Assembly: GCA_032718475.1 (NCBI GenBank)
Contig: JAUCBJ010003805.1
Coordinates: forward strand, 1-20,107
DNA: 20,107 bases
Direction of reading: 5' to 3'
DNA from: Nemertoderma westbladi
Taxonomy: Eukaryota; Xenacoelomorpha; Nemertodermatida; Nemertodermatidae
Below are positions 1 through 10,019 of the stretch, one piece after another (the first letter of the stretch is position 1; every line of letters starts with the position of its first letter). The notes under the pieces were generated by a model that was given only the letters and a program-made list of their open reading frames with translations, was not told the origin of the DNA and did not search any database. The position numbers and the translations under genes are program-made.

Positions 1-921
1 CAGTAAGCGAGGGCAAGTAGCAGAGGTCCACAGTTTTACTTTTTCCCATAATCAGCTATTATTAGCGTCGATTTTTCAGGTACTGTAAGAGAGATGAATT
101 TTGATTGTGTCAAGATTTCCCTTTTCCACTCATATTCCGAATTTTTGGATATAATAAATTTAAATAATATTTCCCTTTCATAGTAAAATAAAGCTTTGTA
201 AGGCAAGTATACAACTTCTTCATTAAGAAACTAACTTATACTAACTAAATTTCTACTTTTGAGCACAAGTATAAAATAACTTACTTACATCATATAAATG
301 TTACAAAGTCGACACAGTATATGCAACATGATTACCAAATGCCCAGAGGAATTAGGTACCGCAACAAAGTCTAGTACAAACTATCACCAATTTATCTTAA
401 ATTCAACGCAATCCCTTATAATAAATAGTAGAATATACTATGGGGAATATTTATAAATCAGTCTAATAGTGACGGAAAGCTTTAATTAACTTATTTCCTA
501 CAAGTCCATATCTAAGTAATAAATGAATAAATTATTTGTTAACAGAAATGTATGATATCTTCTAAAACGGTTTCAGCAATACAATGTATCTATTTTTCTA
601 GAAGTTATTCCGTAAAAATTTTGAATTTGTCTGTTGCAGGAATTAGACTGATTTATAAATACGAAACACGGATATAATAATTATGTACAGAGAAAAATAT
701 TAAGTACAATAAATAACGAGTTATTGACCATATAGTCTATGAAGTTTACCTGAATCAAGTCGTTTAATAATAATTCACAGGATATATGAAAAGTTTTGTG
801 ATATTGTTTCAATTCTATGAGCTAATGAAGAAAAGTACTCAATCTTCTAGCAACATCACAAAAATGGATGGATAAGCTTCTTAATGACTTTGAGATAAAG
901 GATATTTACATAGTGGCAGGT
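1..921. other. AT-rich flank downstream of ONECUT, no gene seen
   Basis: No ORF of interest, no recognisable repeat and no RNA gene. Part of it could be a longer ONECUT 3' UTR. Confidence 0.6.
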
Positions 922-927
922 TTTATT
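922..927 (-). terminator. Putative ONECUT poly(A) signal AATAAA
   Basis: TTTATT on the plus strand is AATAAA on the coding strand, 120 bp past the TAG stop. It is the first canonical hexamer I find downstream. The hexamer is common by chance in AT-rich DNA, so a longer 3' UTR is possible. Confidence 0.35.
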
Positions 928-1046
928 ATAAAAAATCTCAGACTGAACTAAATGCACTAGACGAGAGTCATAGAAATATGCAGCACATTTTTTCAACGTT
1001 TTGCCGGCTCTTAATGGGTTGACGCCACGTGTCAGTAAATTATTTG

Positions 1047-1309
1047 CTATTTGTGTAAAACGTTTGCGTTGCACTCGTCTTTCCATTTATCCACGGACCT
1101 TCGCCTCGCATTCATAAAGAAGTTACTGACGGTTGTCAGTTGGAGTCCCAGTTGCGAGGCGATTTGCAGCTGCATCTCTTTGCTCGGGCGTTGTGTTTCC
1201 TTGAATATCGCGTGCAAAGTCCGTCTCTGGAGATCTGTAAACACCAGGCGTTGCTTGCGTGGTCCCAAGCATTTCGGTCTGGTCTGCTCTTCTTCTTTTT
1301 TCTTGCAAG
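1047..1309 (-). CDS. onecut: ONECUT exon 3: linker, homeodomain and C-terminus
   Basis: This 263-nt exon encodes residues 307 (last two bases) to 393 and the stop. After the acceptor TTTTCGCAG it reads CKKKEEEQTRPKCLGPRKQR, a basic/acidic linker, then the homeodomain (about 323-382). Helix 3 contains SNFFMNARRRS: Phe48, Met50, Asn51 and Arg53 all match the ONECUT pattern, where most homeodomains have Trp48. The tail KDECNANVLHK is short compared with the Ser-rich tail of vertebrate ONECUT1. Frame continuity with exon 2 needs a phase-1 junction, which the GTAAGT donor at 1755 supplies. Confidence 0.95.
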
Positions 1310-3210
1310 CTGCGAAAATAAATAATAGAAATTTAGATTCAAGTTAAATTTTATACCAGCAGTGATTTAAATAATACAGAGTACAACATATAGTAGATAT
1401 GCGTTTCTCGATAGATTTTAATTTTTTAGTTCAATTCAAGACGTTGATGTTGATGTCTTCGAAGATTCTGTATTATATTTTTGAAGGAATGTTGTCTCTT
1501 ATCCAATAGCGCTAACATACCAGGTCGGTAACGGCAGTGCATAACTGTATTATTATTAAAAATTGGAACATCTTATGGTACTGTACCTTAATAAAACCGC
1601 GATTTCGCAAATCATGAAGTGAATTTTCTCGATATTTTAATAAACATACATAAAAAATGTTCGAAAAAACTAACGGAAGTAATTTCTAATAAAATTTATA
1701 CTACTAAAAAAATTATTATTAAAATATGATAAATATATATTATCTGATGACTTACATACTGTTCCCGCTAGACGCAAAGAGGACATTCTCTGGAACTCCG
1801 GCTCCTGCAGCCATTTCCACATACGTCTGAATGTTTCTCGACCGCTCTTTAGTTTAGACCACGGCTTGGGGTTCCGCAGGAGGTCGCTAAGGGTCCCCTG
1901 TGATCGACACAACACTTTCTCTGCGAATACAGCTTGGGGAATACTGTATCGCTTCAATTCTGAAATAATTTAATATAAATTTAAATATTTATTCTCAATC
2001 TAAAAGCAAGCTTTTTATATTTTTAAAAGAATTTAAATATTTAATTAACAATGCTCAAATTAATATATATTGGTATGTTGGTTTTATTTATAATTTAATC
2101 AAATCATCTAGATTTATTATTATAGATGATATTATTGTTATTTATTTAATATAAAGATTCCTATTTGAACGAATCTTTACTTATTTATTAAATATATATT
2201 GTAGCAATTACTAATTAGATCTACTTAATTAATTTTTAATCTGTAAGACAATTTACTAAACCATTAAGTATTAACATTCACAAACCGCTTGACTATTCCT
2301 CTGAGAGCAGTCAATTGCACATTGTATATTTATTGTAACATTGATATATCCTGCAAAATACTATATTTGATCTGTAACATAATATATTAATTTCAACAGC
2401 AACATAGTACCTTTAATGTAAATATTATATTTATTCCTATAGTAACAAAATATTTCGTATATACATTATACTTCCATAGTGACATATATATTTACCTGTC
2501 ATAACTTGTTGTGCCACGTCTCTGGTTTTCACCTCATCAATCTCTTTGTAGGAGATTTCTGCGGTCGCGTGTAGAGGTCTATTACTGTCGGCTCGCACTT
2601 GTCCGTGAAACCCGTTGAACCCCATCATGTGCCCCGCGGACTGAGGCAGTCGGGCCATGGCTGCTGCTTGCGCGGTCTCGAAAGCGCTGGCACCGTGGTG
2701 AGACTGCATAGTGGGGGCTGCGAATGAGGCCGGGCCCCTCTGGTGATGAGCCGCCGCGGCCGCCATCATGCTGGTGGAGTAGTGGTGGTGGCTGACTGCC
2801 GGGGATTGTTGGTGGTGGTGGTGCGCGTGGGACATCATGTCGTACGGGTGCGGCGGTTGTAACAACTTCTCTGTTACTGTGGAGATGGGAGGTAACGGTT
2901 GTAATGGTGTCAATGTTGTGTAGTTGTTGGTTGGCACCCCGCTGTGATGGTGCTGGATTCCGTAGGCCGCCGCCGAACTGTGGTTGTAGTATGGGTCCAT
3001 TCTGTAGTCTGTCTGGTCGAAGAAGCTGCTGGCCAGGTTGGGAGCTTTAGTAAAGTCTGGGGGACCCCCGAATTCGTACTTCATAGTGTCCCGGCTGGCG
3101 GCGTGGTGCAGCGGGTCCGGGTTGAAGTGAAGATGCCCCGAATATAAGTCTCCGAAACCCTCCATGGCGTACATGTTGCAGTTGTAATAATCCTCTTTCT
3201 TTGCAAACAT
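1047..3210 (-). CDS. onecut: ONECUT/HNF6-family CUT-homeodomain transcription factor, complete three-exon CDS
   Basis: The CDS joins 3210-2496, 1959-1756 and 1309-1047 on the minus strand: 1182 nt, 393 residues, stop TAG. Order: STP-type box (about residues 97-112, YTTLTPLQPLPPISTV), His/Ala-rich stretch (about 85-185), one CUT domain (about 222-303) and a homeodomain (about 323-382). One CUT plus one homeodomain, with Phe48 and Met50 (residues 370, 372) in the recognition helix, defines the ONECUT class. These proteins bind DNA in the nucleus and regulate endodermal and neural differentiation genes in animals (family knowledge). Start choice: ATG at 3210 has G at -3, and an in-frame TAA lies 27 nt upstream. 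Met13 or Met16 are alternative starts. All splice sites are GT-AG and both introns are phase 1. The tail after the homeodomain is only 11 residues. The family call is secure; the symbol is generic because vertebrate paralogue names may not apply. Confidence 0.96.
1310..1755 (-). other. ONECUT intron 2 (446 bp, phase 1)
   Basis: It runs from GTAAGT at 1755 to TTTTCGCAG ending at 1310. It separates the CUT domain from the homeodomain linker. It is AT-rich, with no internal feature that I can support. Confidence 0.88.
1756..1959 (-). CDS. onecut: ONECUT exon 2: body of the CUT domain
   Basis: This 204-nt exon encodes residues 239-306 and the first base of codon 307. It begins after TTATTTCAG with AA, completing a split Glu codon, then LKRYSIPQAVFAEKVLCRSQ. 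It carries the near-invariant CUT core, including KPWSKLKSGRETFRRMWKWL and the LSDLL motif (residues 262-266), reported in HNF6 to matter for CBP recruitment (family knowledge). It ends LRLAGTV plus T, with a strong GTAAGT donor at 1755. The family usually reads LRLAACK across this junction, so the four residues G-T-V-S stand where one Ala is expected. Confidence 0.94.
1960..2495 (-). other. ONECUT intron 1 (536 bp, phase 1)
   Basis: It runs from GTAAAT at 2495 to TTATTTCAG ending at 1960. It interrupts the CUT domain between Thr238 and Glu239, before the LKRYSIPQ helix. It is very AT-rich, and I see no ORF or repeat of note in it. Confidence 0.9.
2496..3210 (-). CDS. onecut: ONECUT exon 1: N-terminal region and start of the CUT domain
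   Basis: This 715-nt exon encodes residues 1-238 plus the first base of codon 239. The YTTLTPLQPLPPISTV segment is nearly identical to the box upstream of the CUT domain in vertebrate ONECUT1. The flanks are low complexity: His runs (HAHHHHQQ, SHHHY), an Ala run (AAAAA) and Met/Gln-rich segments, as in vertebrate members. The first residues of the CUT domain (EIDEVKTRDVAQQVMT) close the exon. The donor is ACAG|GTAAAT at 2495. Reading through it gives 19 non-homologous codons and a stop, which supports splicing here. The exon is clearly GC-richer than its flanks. Confidence 0.94.
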
Positions 3211-3340
3211 TGCCCAGTAAACACAAGATTGTAATTAATTTTATTTGTGCGCTTTTTCTTTTCAAACAAACATGTTTTAAAGTTAGAAGAGTTAATAATT
3301 TGCGTAGAATTAAATGAACTATTATTTCGGAACCTGCGAT

Positions 3341-3445
3341 CTTTATACAAGAATAGCTTGTAAGCGTGCAGTTTCAACGCAGTCGTTTGGAATTTGACCA
3401 ATAGCAAAGTAGTTTTGCTCATCAGTTAGGCACAAGGCTATTGGT
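3341..3445 (-). promoter_or_regulatory. Putative ONECUT core promoter: TATA-like box plus two CCAAT boxes
   Basis: On the minus strand TATAAAG lies at 3347-3341, about 130 bp before the ATG. If used, transcription would start near 3310-3318, leaving a 5' UTR of roughly 100 nt. A CCAAT box lies at 3398-3402 (plus orientation) and another at 3440-3444 (minus orientation), about 50 and 95 bp upstream of the TATA box, usual distances for CCAAT elements. The nine bases ACCAATAGC (3397-3405) and GCTATTGGT (3437-3445) form a perfect inverted repeat. The motifs are seen; promoter use is inferred. Confidence 0.45.
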
Positions 3446-6179
3446 TGGAGGTTAGCTTGTACGCTGCCTATGAAGAGAAGCGTGTGCGGTGATCACGTTA
3501 CTGTTAATGTGGTGGTGGGGTTCGCGTTGGAGTAAGATTAATTATGCGAGAATTATTCTGAGATTATTCAGAGATGTAACTCGTTTTGAGTGACTCTGCG
3601 AATAATTCTCTAAATTACATTGAAATGTTCATCACTAAATTATTTGTTGGAAAATGGAATATTGAATCTGAAAAACAATAGGGAATATCCACCCAGATTT
3701 ATTGTTTATTTCATGTCACTAAGAAAGTTACATGGATCGAGTTTTCGATAGAGATGTGTTTTAATGGAATTAGCTTCACTCACTAACTTACATTCCACCC
3801 ATTATGTACTGTATTACATGTGCCTATATTGTGCCATGTTGTTATTTAGCTATCACGTTTCTCTATAATACCTATTTACTATTACTATCTACACTCCGTA
3901 CTATCTAAAAGCATTCTAAGGCTAAATAGCAAACAAATTTCACGCATTCTTAATCTGATGCTTTAAAACGGTTTAAATGTAACATTATGTGAGGAGAGGG
4001 TCTCGTATTAGATAGAGATTACAACGTATTATATGCCGCAAATCTTACGAATTGTTTCCATCAGAGACGACATTTAATATGTGTACGCCTCCCTATTACC
4101 TCTAACCTGCAAATATTTATGTTATAAAGACATGCTAGAAACCAAAACAATAAACGGGAGATAGTAATAATTGTAGATAATCGACACAGTAATTATATGT
4201 ATATAAGTAACGGCTTGATTCATACTATATATTTATTTAATGGTTTTGTGATATAGTACTATATTCTTCACTCGATATGGTACTGACACATGACACACTG
4301 CTTTATTGATAATTTTCATGGATTTCGTCATGAGTGGTGCGAGGGGTGTCCACGTTAGAGATCAAAATGCACGTTGAAGTTTTCGATCCATAAAGATTTG
4401 TGAATATATTAACTGACTCAATATTTAATACTATCCGATACCCATATGATCAATTATTCTCTATTGACATTTATATATATTTAGTATAGTATTCTTACTA
4501 TAGTGTGTATATTGATGCAATAAACATTGGTACATATAGAGAAGCAATGTTACTGCATATAACATATCGATCACCAGCAAACACTCAACAGATCTGCCGT
4601 ACTGTTTTAGATAGATATGTACTGATGATGTAACAGAAGTGTCTTGCTGTGCGTGCAATGTGCTTGGGTCACAAGGAGGAAGATATACCCACTAATAAAA
4701 TTAATGAATAAATCAGTTATGATTCACTAGGGTAGAGCGTGGGCACCGTTGAAGAAATCAGGATTATCTTTCGCAACTCGGTTGCTTTATTTGTACCAAC
4801 AAGCATATAACACGGTATGATGTAACATTGTTTAGTGCAATGTTATATTAATTAGCACTCTAAATTATATTACAATGTAGAACGTAATAATGTAATAATA
4901 CAAATTGTTGGATAAGTTAGTTATTGAAAACAAAAGGAAATACCAACGGATGCTAAGTTTAACTAACTAAGAACTAATTCTAATTTGTTTAGGCTCTAGG
5001 AAAAGTACAATATAGAATAGTCTATGGAATAGTGCAATATATAGAAACATTACTGTAAAAATGTATCTTATCCTCTCGTTCAAAGCTAGTATTATTAACT
5101 GCAGCTACGTCGTTTCTAAAGTATCCACTAGATTGACCTTCGAGTTTTTATCCTTCGAAAATTTGCCGACAGATAGTCAGACCGAAAGACAGACCGTCGG
5201 AGGTCGGGCCGACAGACAACTGTTAAAACAGCGGTACCGGTATGCAAGCTCGTTCCACAATGAATCCATACTAGGACGTTCTAGTGATCATGTAACTATA
5301 AAATAATGCAGATCTGCGATAACTTTACTTAAATAGCATGATTATGTTTTCAGCTTTAACTCCTTGTCGATAAGTAAATGAAAGAATGCTGGATATTTTT
5401 CTAGGGCGACGATAAAAGCCTAAATCGAGGAAACTTACCGTTTAGCTAAATGGTTTACAGGCGGATTAAACAATAACTCATTGAGGCACATTTTTGGTAA
5501 GTAACATTTTGACCTTGGCTTGTGTTCCTATTGTGGAGTTCGCGAAAAGTTTCGAGTGCACACACTTGTAGGCGTATAGTTAATGCAGTACGGGTAGAAG
5601 AAGTGAGTTAGCTGCGGCTAAACAACAAATCACCAGTCAAATGGGCAGCGGGGTTTCAAACCTTCAAAATAGCTATTGTGCACTAGTGCCATTAAATCTG
5701 CGTCATATAGCTACATATATATGACTGCATATAATAATATCACGAAGACACTATGGTTTCCTGACTTGTCGCCATGTTGTGAAGTGCGTTGAATCATTTT
5801 AGACCGTAATTTGATTAGATTTTTGTATATCTCATATGTAAGAATAAGTGTTTCGTTAATCGGTACAGTTTAATCACCCGGTTCCAATGTGTTTATTGTA
5901 ACGACCAGACATCTACCAAGATACGTTTTGTACACAGATTATGTATGTGAATGTGGCAATAATATTTATGGAATGGTTTATGCTCACCTTCTTTAATTAC
6001 AGTTGCATTAACAGCTCAACTCTAATTTATTTATGGTCACCAATAATGCAGGATACACCTATACTGCAATCCAGGTCATATTTTATTTTCATAATATAAT
6101 AGAATACATGACATGGATAACAGTCAAAATCCGATCATAAGAAAATTTATAGACGTTCTCAAACACTTCTAAAATATAT
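3446..6179. other. Gene-free AT-rich upstream DNA
   Basis: Only short chance-level ORFs occur here. It holds one copy of a dispersed 20-mer at 4141-4160, one TACCGGTA palindrome at 5235-5242, and a GACAGAC-rich patch at about 5166-5217. Nothing resembles a gene. Confidence 0.55.
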
Positions 6180-6300
6180 AATCCAATAAGAGGCCAACAC
6201 AACTAACAAACAACACATTTCAATACAACAATACGCAAAACGTAATACAACGTAACACAAACAAAATTTACAAATTCATTCACAAAAGATATACAGTTAA
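6180..6300. other. G-poor, A/C-rich stretch
   Basis: Between about 6196 and 6290 the plus strand has only about three G residues and is built mainly of A and C (words such as caacacaac and aacaaacaac). This strand asymmetry differs from the surrounding sequence. It could be part of an old repeat or of an untranslated RNA, but nothing identifies it. Confidence 0.4.
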
Positions 6301-6979
6301 GATGAAGCATTCAAACAGTAAACCTACAAACGCAACTTCGCCCTTAACTCATCATTATTAAACGAATTTTCGTTCAATAAACTCTAAAGGATGACCATAC
6401 TTGATCGTCTTCAGGTGAATGGATTGATCGATTAGCTTAGGCTCCCTTACCTAACTCCCAGTCCACCTCTATCGATGGGTTATTCGATCTAGGTGCGGTT
6501 TTCCGTTATCATCCCTCATGCAAGCCCTAAACACCGGTAGTTATAGACAATCTATAAATCAATTCCTATCACAATCCAGCTATTTGTATGTCCCATATGC
6601 GCACCTACAATGCATAACTTATTCATAGGAAAACTTAGATGGATGAGCGATAAAATAACAAATGTATTATTGACCACAAAAATCAATTTCGGCATATTCG
6701 AAGCTCCCAAGAACCATATTACTATGCTACGTAGTTTTCGATTGAATATCATTCTTCTTCATCGATGATAGTAGTAAAATGTGTTTCCACATCTGCTTAA
6801 CAATGGCAAGTATTATTATACGCGAGTGTAAGTGCTCTTGGGAGGGGGTGGAAATGTGTAATTTATTTATTTACCATTGAGTTTTAAGAATCGTTGACAA
6901 TTTTAAATATTATTATTATACATTTATTAGCGTTAATTCGTCACGATGATGGTTGAAATACTTTTCTTAAAAAGTATTA
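6301..6979. other. Gene-free AT-rich segment
   Basis: No gene seen. A short inverted repeat AACGAA-tt-TTCGTT lies at 6361-6374, and ATTGATCGATTAG, containing the ONECUT core ATTGAT, lies near 6422. Confidence 0.5.
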
Positions 6980-7339
6980 TTGTTAGTGTATTTTTTGTGT
7001 AGATATGAACACGGAAACCCTAAACATAAATTACATTTTTCGCCAATCCTTTTACGGCCTTTATATAAGTATAAATTATCGAAGAAACAACATCGAGACT
7101 TGCGTAGCAGCAATACGTCCTTGACGATTAAGTTTTACGATGTTTGTTGTCAACTAGGATCGTCTGGCGTCGTAGACGATCGAAAGGACTCCCTCTATTG
7201 GGTGCAATTAGAAAGGGATGCAATGCAGAATATATACTGTAGTAGAGACGTACCGGTAGACAACAGGCCTATATATTATGTGGACAGTAGGTGCAATTCT
7301 TTATTCTTGCAATTAAATCAAATACAATCAAAGGCATAG
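6980..7339 (+). CDS. Hypothetical 119-codon ORF, possible terminal exon
   Basis: This is the longest reading frame outside ONECUT. It opens with TTG, so any real coding part would be an exon rather than a complete gene. A pyrimidine-containing stretch ending TTTTTTGTGTAG just before RYEHGNPKH could act as a splice acceptor. The peptide is mixed and charged, without low complexity (for example LYWVQLERDAMQ, PVDNRPIYYVDSRC), and I recognise no domain. AATAAA at 7395-7400 follows the stop by about 55 bp. By my rough estimate about one ORF this long is expected by chance on both strands of 20 kb at this composition, so it may be spurious. Confidence 0.2.
   Translation: MLVYFLCRYEHGNPKHKLHFSPILLRPLYKYKLSKKQHRDLRSSNTSLTIKFYDVCCQLGSSGVVDDRKDSLYWVQLERDAMQNIYCSRDVPVDNRPIYYVDSRCNSLFLQLNQIQSKA
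7158..7181. repeat. Perfect 8-bp inverted repeat
   Basis: GATCGTCT (7158-7165) and AGACGATC (7174-7181) are exact reverse complements around an 8-base centre. It lies inside the hypothetical 119-codon ORF. Confidence 0.6.
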
Positions 7340-7394
7340 AATTAAACTGTTGTTTCAATAGTTTTATATGCCAATGAAAATGGAATGAGATGGC

Positions 7395-7400
7395 AATAAA
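7395..7400 (+). terminator. AATAAA hexamer after the hypothetical exon
   Basis: A canonical poly(A) hexamer about 55 bp after the stop of the 6980-7339 frame. It matters only if that frame is transcribed. Confidence 0.2.
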
Positions 7401-8406
7401 ACACCTACAGTACCCCCCAGTATTGCCTCTATTTGGTTGAAAAAATATAGTGTTTATTGGATTAAAGGTTTCGACAAGGATGAAAGATCTACTTACCGAT
7501 ATTGGAATTTATGTCGTATTTTCAATGGTATCTTAATTGGATATAATTCATTAACTTTCTTACGGATGCACTATCGTTAATAACGCAAGTATTATTTATA
7601 CAAGGCTTATTGAGTTGTGTGTTATGTACAGGTAAATTATTTTGATTTAATCTCAGTGGTCGCTGGTCTAAAGAATATATATAATATATACACAAGCAAT
7701 AAATTATTTTAATGATAGTGTTGACTGACAATTGAGAATTGATATAATTTACCAAAATTAAATGTAGGTATTGGAAGATATTTTACCTTTCTATTTAATA
7801 TGGATGATATCTGAGCCCACATTGCAAATGTCTTTAACCAAAAGTCTATAACCGTTTGGTATTAATATATAACGCAATAACTTGGTCCATATGGCTTCGT
7901 TTGTTTAGGACCCAGTTAATTCCCTGGCTTATAATAATCGCAAACTAAAACGATCATCGTCTAACATTGACATTGACCCTCAACTCAAATGAGTCTATAC
8001 AGATCATTGATCTTATTAGATTCTGTTTATAAATTAACTAAGCATGTGAGTTAACGGTGTAAGTTGGTAATCCATATGACGGGAATTAGTTGTTGGGTCA
8101 TAAGTAGCCATGATTGTTGTACTTTGTTGTATTCCCGTGATTGGTACCGGAAGCATATATCCTTGTAATCACAAAGGTTTGTCTTCTTCTATGTTTATAT
8201 CGATTTGCTAACAACAATGTCTTGCCCTTTACTCTCAGCATTATTGTGTTCAATTTCACCGCGTCGCACCGTAGTGGTATAGAAATAGGTAATATAAAGT
8301 GAATTGCTGGTTATCCAAACCGGTCCTGATATATTTTACTTATTGGTGTCCATTTTAATCCACTACCTTTTTTTTGTCATGAAAAGTTAAAATTGCAATA
8401 AAAATA
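7401..8406. other. Gene-free AT-rich segment
   Basis: Short chance ORFs only. No repeat, RNA gene or domain recognised. Confidence 0.55.
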
Positions 8407-8471
8407 TTAATTTTGTTAAATTCAAAACCTTCTCAATTTGTTAATTTTGTTAAATTTTGTTAATTTTCAGA
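8407..8471. repeat. AT-rich minisatellite
   Basis: TTAATTTTGTTAAATT occurs exactly at 8407-8422 and again at 8441-8456, with a partial TTAATTTT at 8460-8467. The end, TTGTTAATTTTCAG, also looks like a 3' splice acceptor. The frame after it is open for only 21 codons. Confidence 0.6.
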
Positions 8472-8906
8472 AACATGGGTAATATTTGTGTTAGTTCGTT
8501 TGTTTGTTGCGCAATTTGGTGCAATGTTAGTAATAAATAATAACAAACATCAATTGAAGTAGATGAATTGATATCACCATTATATTTATTTTGAATGACA
8601 AATCCAACGCCGTTTTCATGATAAAACTATTCAAGTAATAATGCTGAGATTGCGAGATTATAAGTCAAAAGTAATTTTCAAATCGTGTATTTTAATTCGT
8701 TTCCATGCCACAGTTTGCAAAGCGGAAGGCGCATTATAATAATTTAGTTTTACTGCTAAACGGAATGCTGAAACTCTGTATGTGTATAGCGTAGTTAATC
8801 TGTAAACCGTCCCTAATTGATTGACTGTCTGTGAATGGGGACGATTTTAATCCACCTAAAATACAAAATTATAATTATTATGCTTGGCTAAAACCCATGC
8901 AGCACC

Positions 8907-9300
8907 GCATTGCTCTTGATTAAAGACCGAAGGGAATTTTTGTGTGCAAGCGTTTCGGCGCGTGAGCCCGTGGGCCGGTGTGTCGTTGATTCCCAACTGT
9001 CGATCGGTTTGCGTGGAGTCGGCCGGTTAGGGACCGTAGAGAGATGGCCTGCTGCGTTCCTGATGCAAGAGCAGATTTACCGGATTTGCGCGAGAGATAA
9101 ATCGCGATAATGCGACCGGCAACGGTTCATTTCGGCATATTGATGATGGGGTTGCCAACTGAGGTAAAAGCATTGGGTGAGAGGGAGAGAGTAAGCCGGC
9201 TATACAGTGGGTAAGCGAGGTCGGATTAACACGACTAGTCCCAGTAACGCCCCATCGAACTGACCTGCCGCTACCCCTACCTATACACACCCAGCATAGA
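8907..9300. promoter_or_regulatory. CpG-rich block, possible distal regulatory element
   Basis: This block has many CG dinucleotides (for example ggcgcg, gatttgcgcgag, aatcgcgataatgcg) and a clearly higher G+C than the DNA on both sides. Overlapping short ORFs on both strands start mid-block and share no recognisable domain, so I do not call a gene. It lies about 5.7 kb upstream of the ONECUT ATG. A regulatory role is inference from composition alone. Confidence 0.25.
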
Positions 9301-10019
9301 TAATGCTAGTACACCTCCGGGCTTTCAATGATACGTGTTTGATGTGCAGAAATGGTACCCACCTTTATGACTTAAACTCGAAGCAACGAGCTCAGTTCTC
9401 GAGTTGTTAACCCTGGCCAGGTGAGGCGTGTTGAGAGTAGCTAAGCTCTTTATTCTGAAATATGGGGATTAATAAAGCGATCTTTGCTGTTCAGAAAGTG
9501 GTAATGTAAGAATGTAACTTTATTTTATTAAATTACTTTATTCCCACCTTCAGGCCATTTTTCTATGAGCTGGATATGCATAACTCTAACGCGATAACCG
9601 AGGAATTTTGAAGATAGATTGTATTGATTTTAGGTAATTTAATTAACGTAGTTGATTTTATATAAAAATCATCATTCTTCATTCCTCCTCATTCTTGTGA
9701 TGTAATGCTTCAAACAACTAATTTCAAATATTATATATATATTTTATAAATATAATATTCAATCAACTTATTTTCGGAAAACAAGCAAAAAAAAACAATT
9801 AAAATTAAGCACAGACAGTATGGAGTACTGACTGACATATTGAACCGGTCCGACCACTGTTGAATGAATGTCATAGACGCATGGGCAGGAATCATCACCT
9901 TGTATCAGGAAAACCTGCGGATATATATTTGAAAGGCGTCAAAAACACAGTAGGGAGCTGCAGTGCTCTGTAGTAGTTTTAACGCAAATAGTCGTCATTC
10001 GATTCCACCAAATCAATGA
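9301..10019. other. Gene-free AT-rich segment
   Basis: No gene seen. An ATTGAT core (as ATCAAT) at 10012-10017 lies at the edge of the next block. Confidence 0.5.

Noticed and set aside
3047-3422. Overlapping frames antisense to or out of frame with ONECUT exon 1
   Set aside because: They are shadows of the GC-rich coding exon; the in-frame product matches the ONECUT family.
4773-4785. GCAAC-tcg-GTTGC, resembling an RFX X-box
   Set aside because: The half-sites are in the opposite order to the X-box (GTTGC first, then GCAAC).
5600-5670. Possible tRNA-like A-box/B-box pair (TTAGCTGCGG and GGTTTCAAACC, about 44 bases apart)
   Set aside because: Spacing fits, but the B-box differs at two key positions and the A-box lacks the conserved A; no acceptor pairing.
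8475-8540. Short frame MGNICVSSFVCCAIWCNVSNK after a strong acceptor-like TTTTCAG, with an N-myristoylation-like start
   Set aside because: Only 21 codons, the acceptor is part of an AT-rich minisatellite, position 6 lacks the usual Ser/Thr, and no continuation was found.
9027-9290. 87-codon minus-strand frame in the CpG-rich block
   Set aside because: GC-rich DNA lengthens frames on both strands here; an overlapping plus-strand frame exists and no domain is recognisable.
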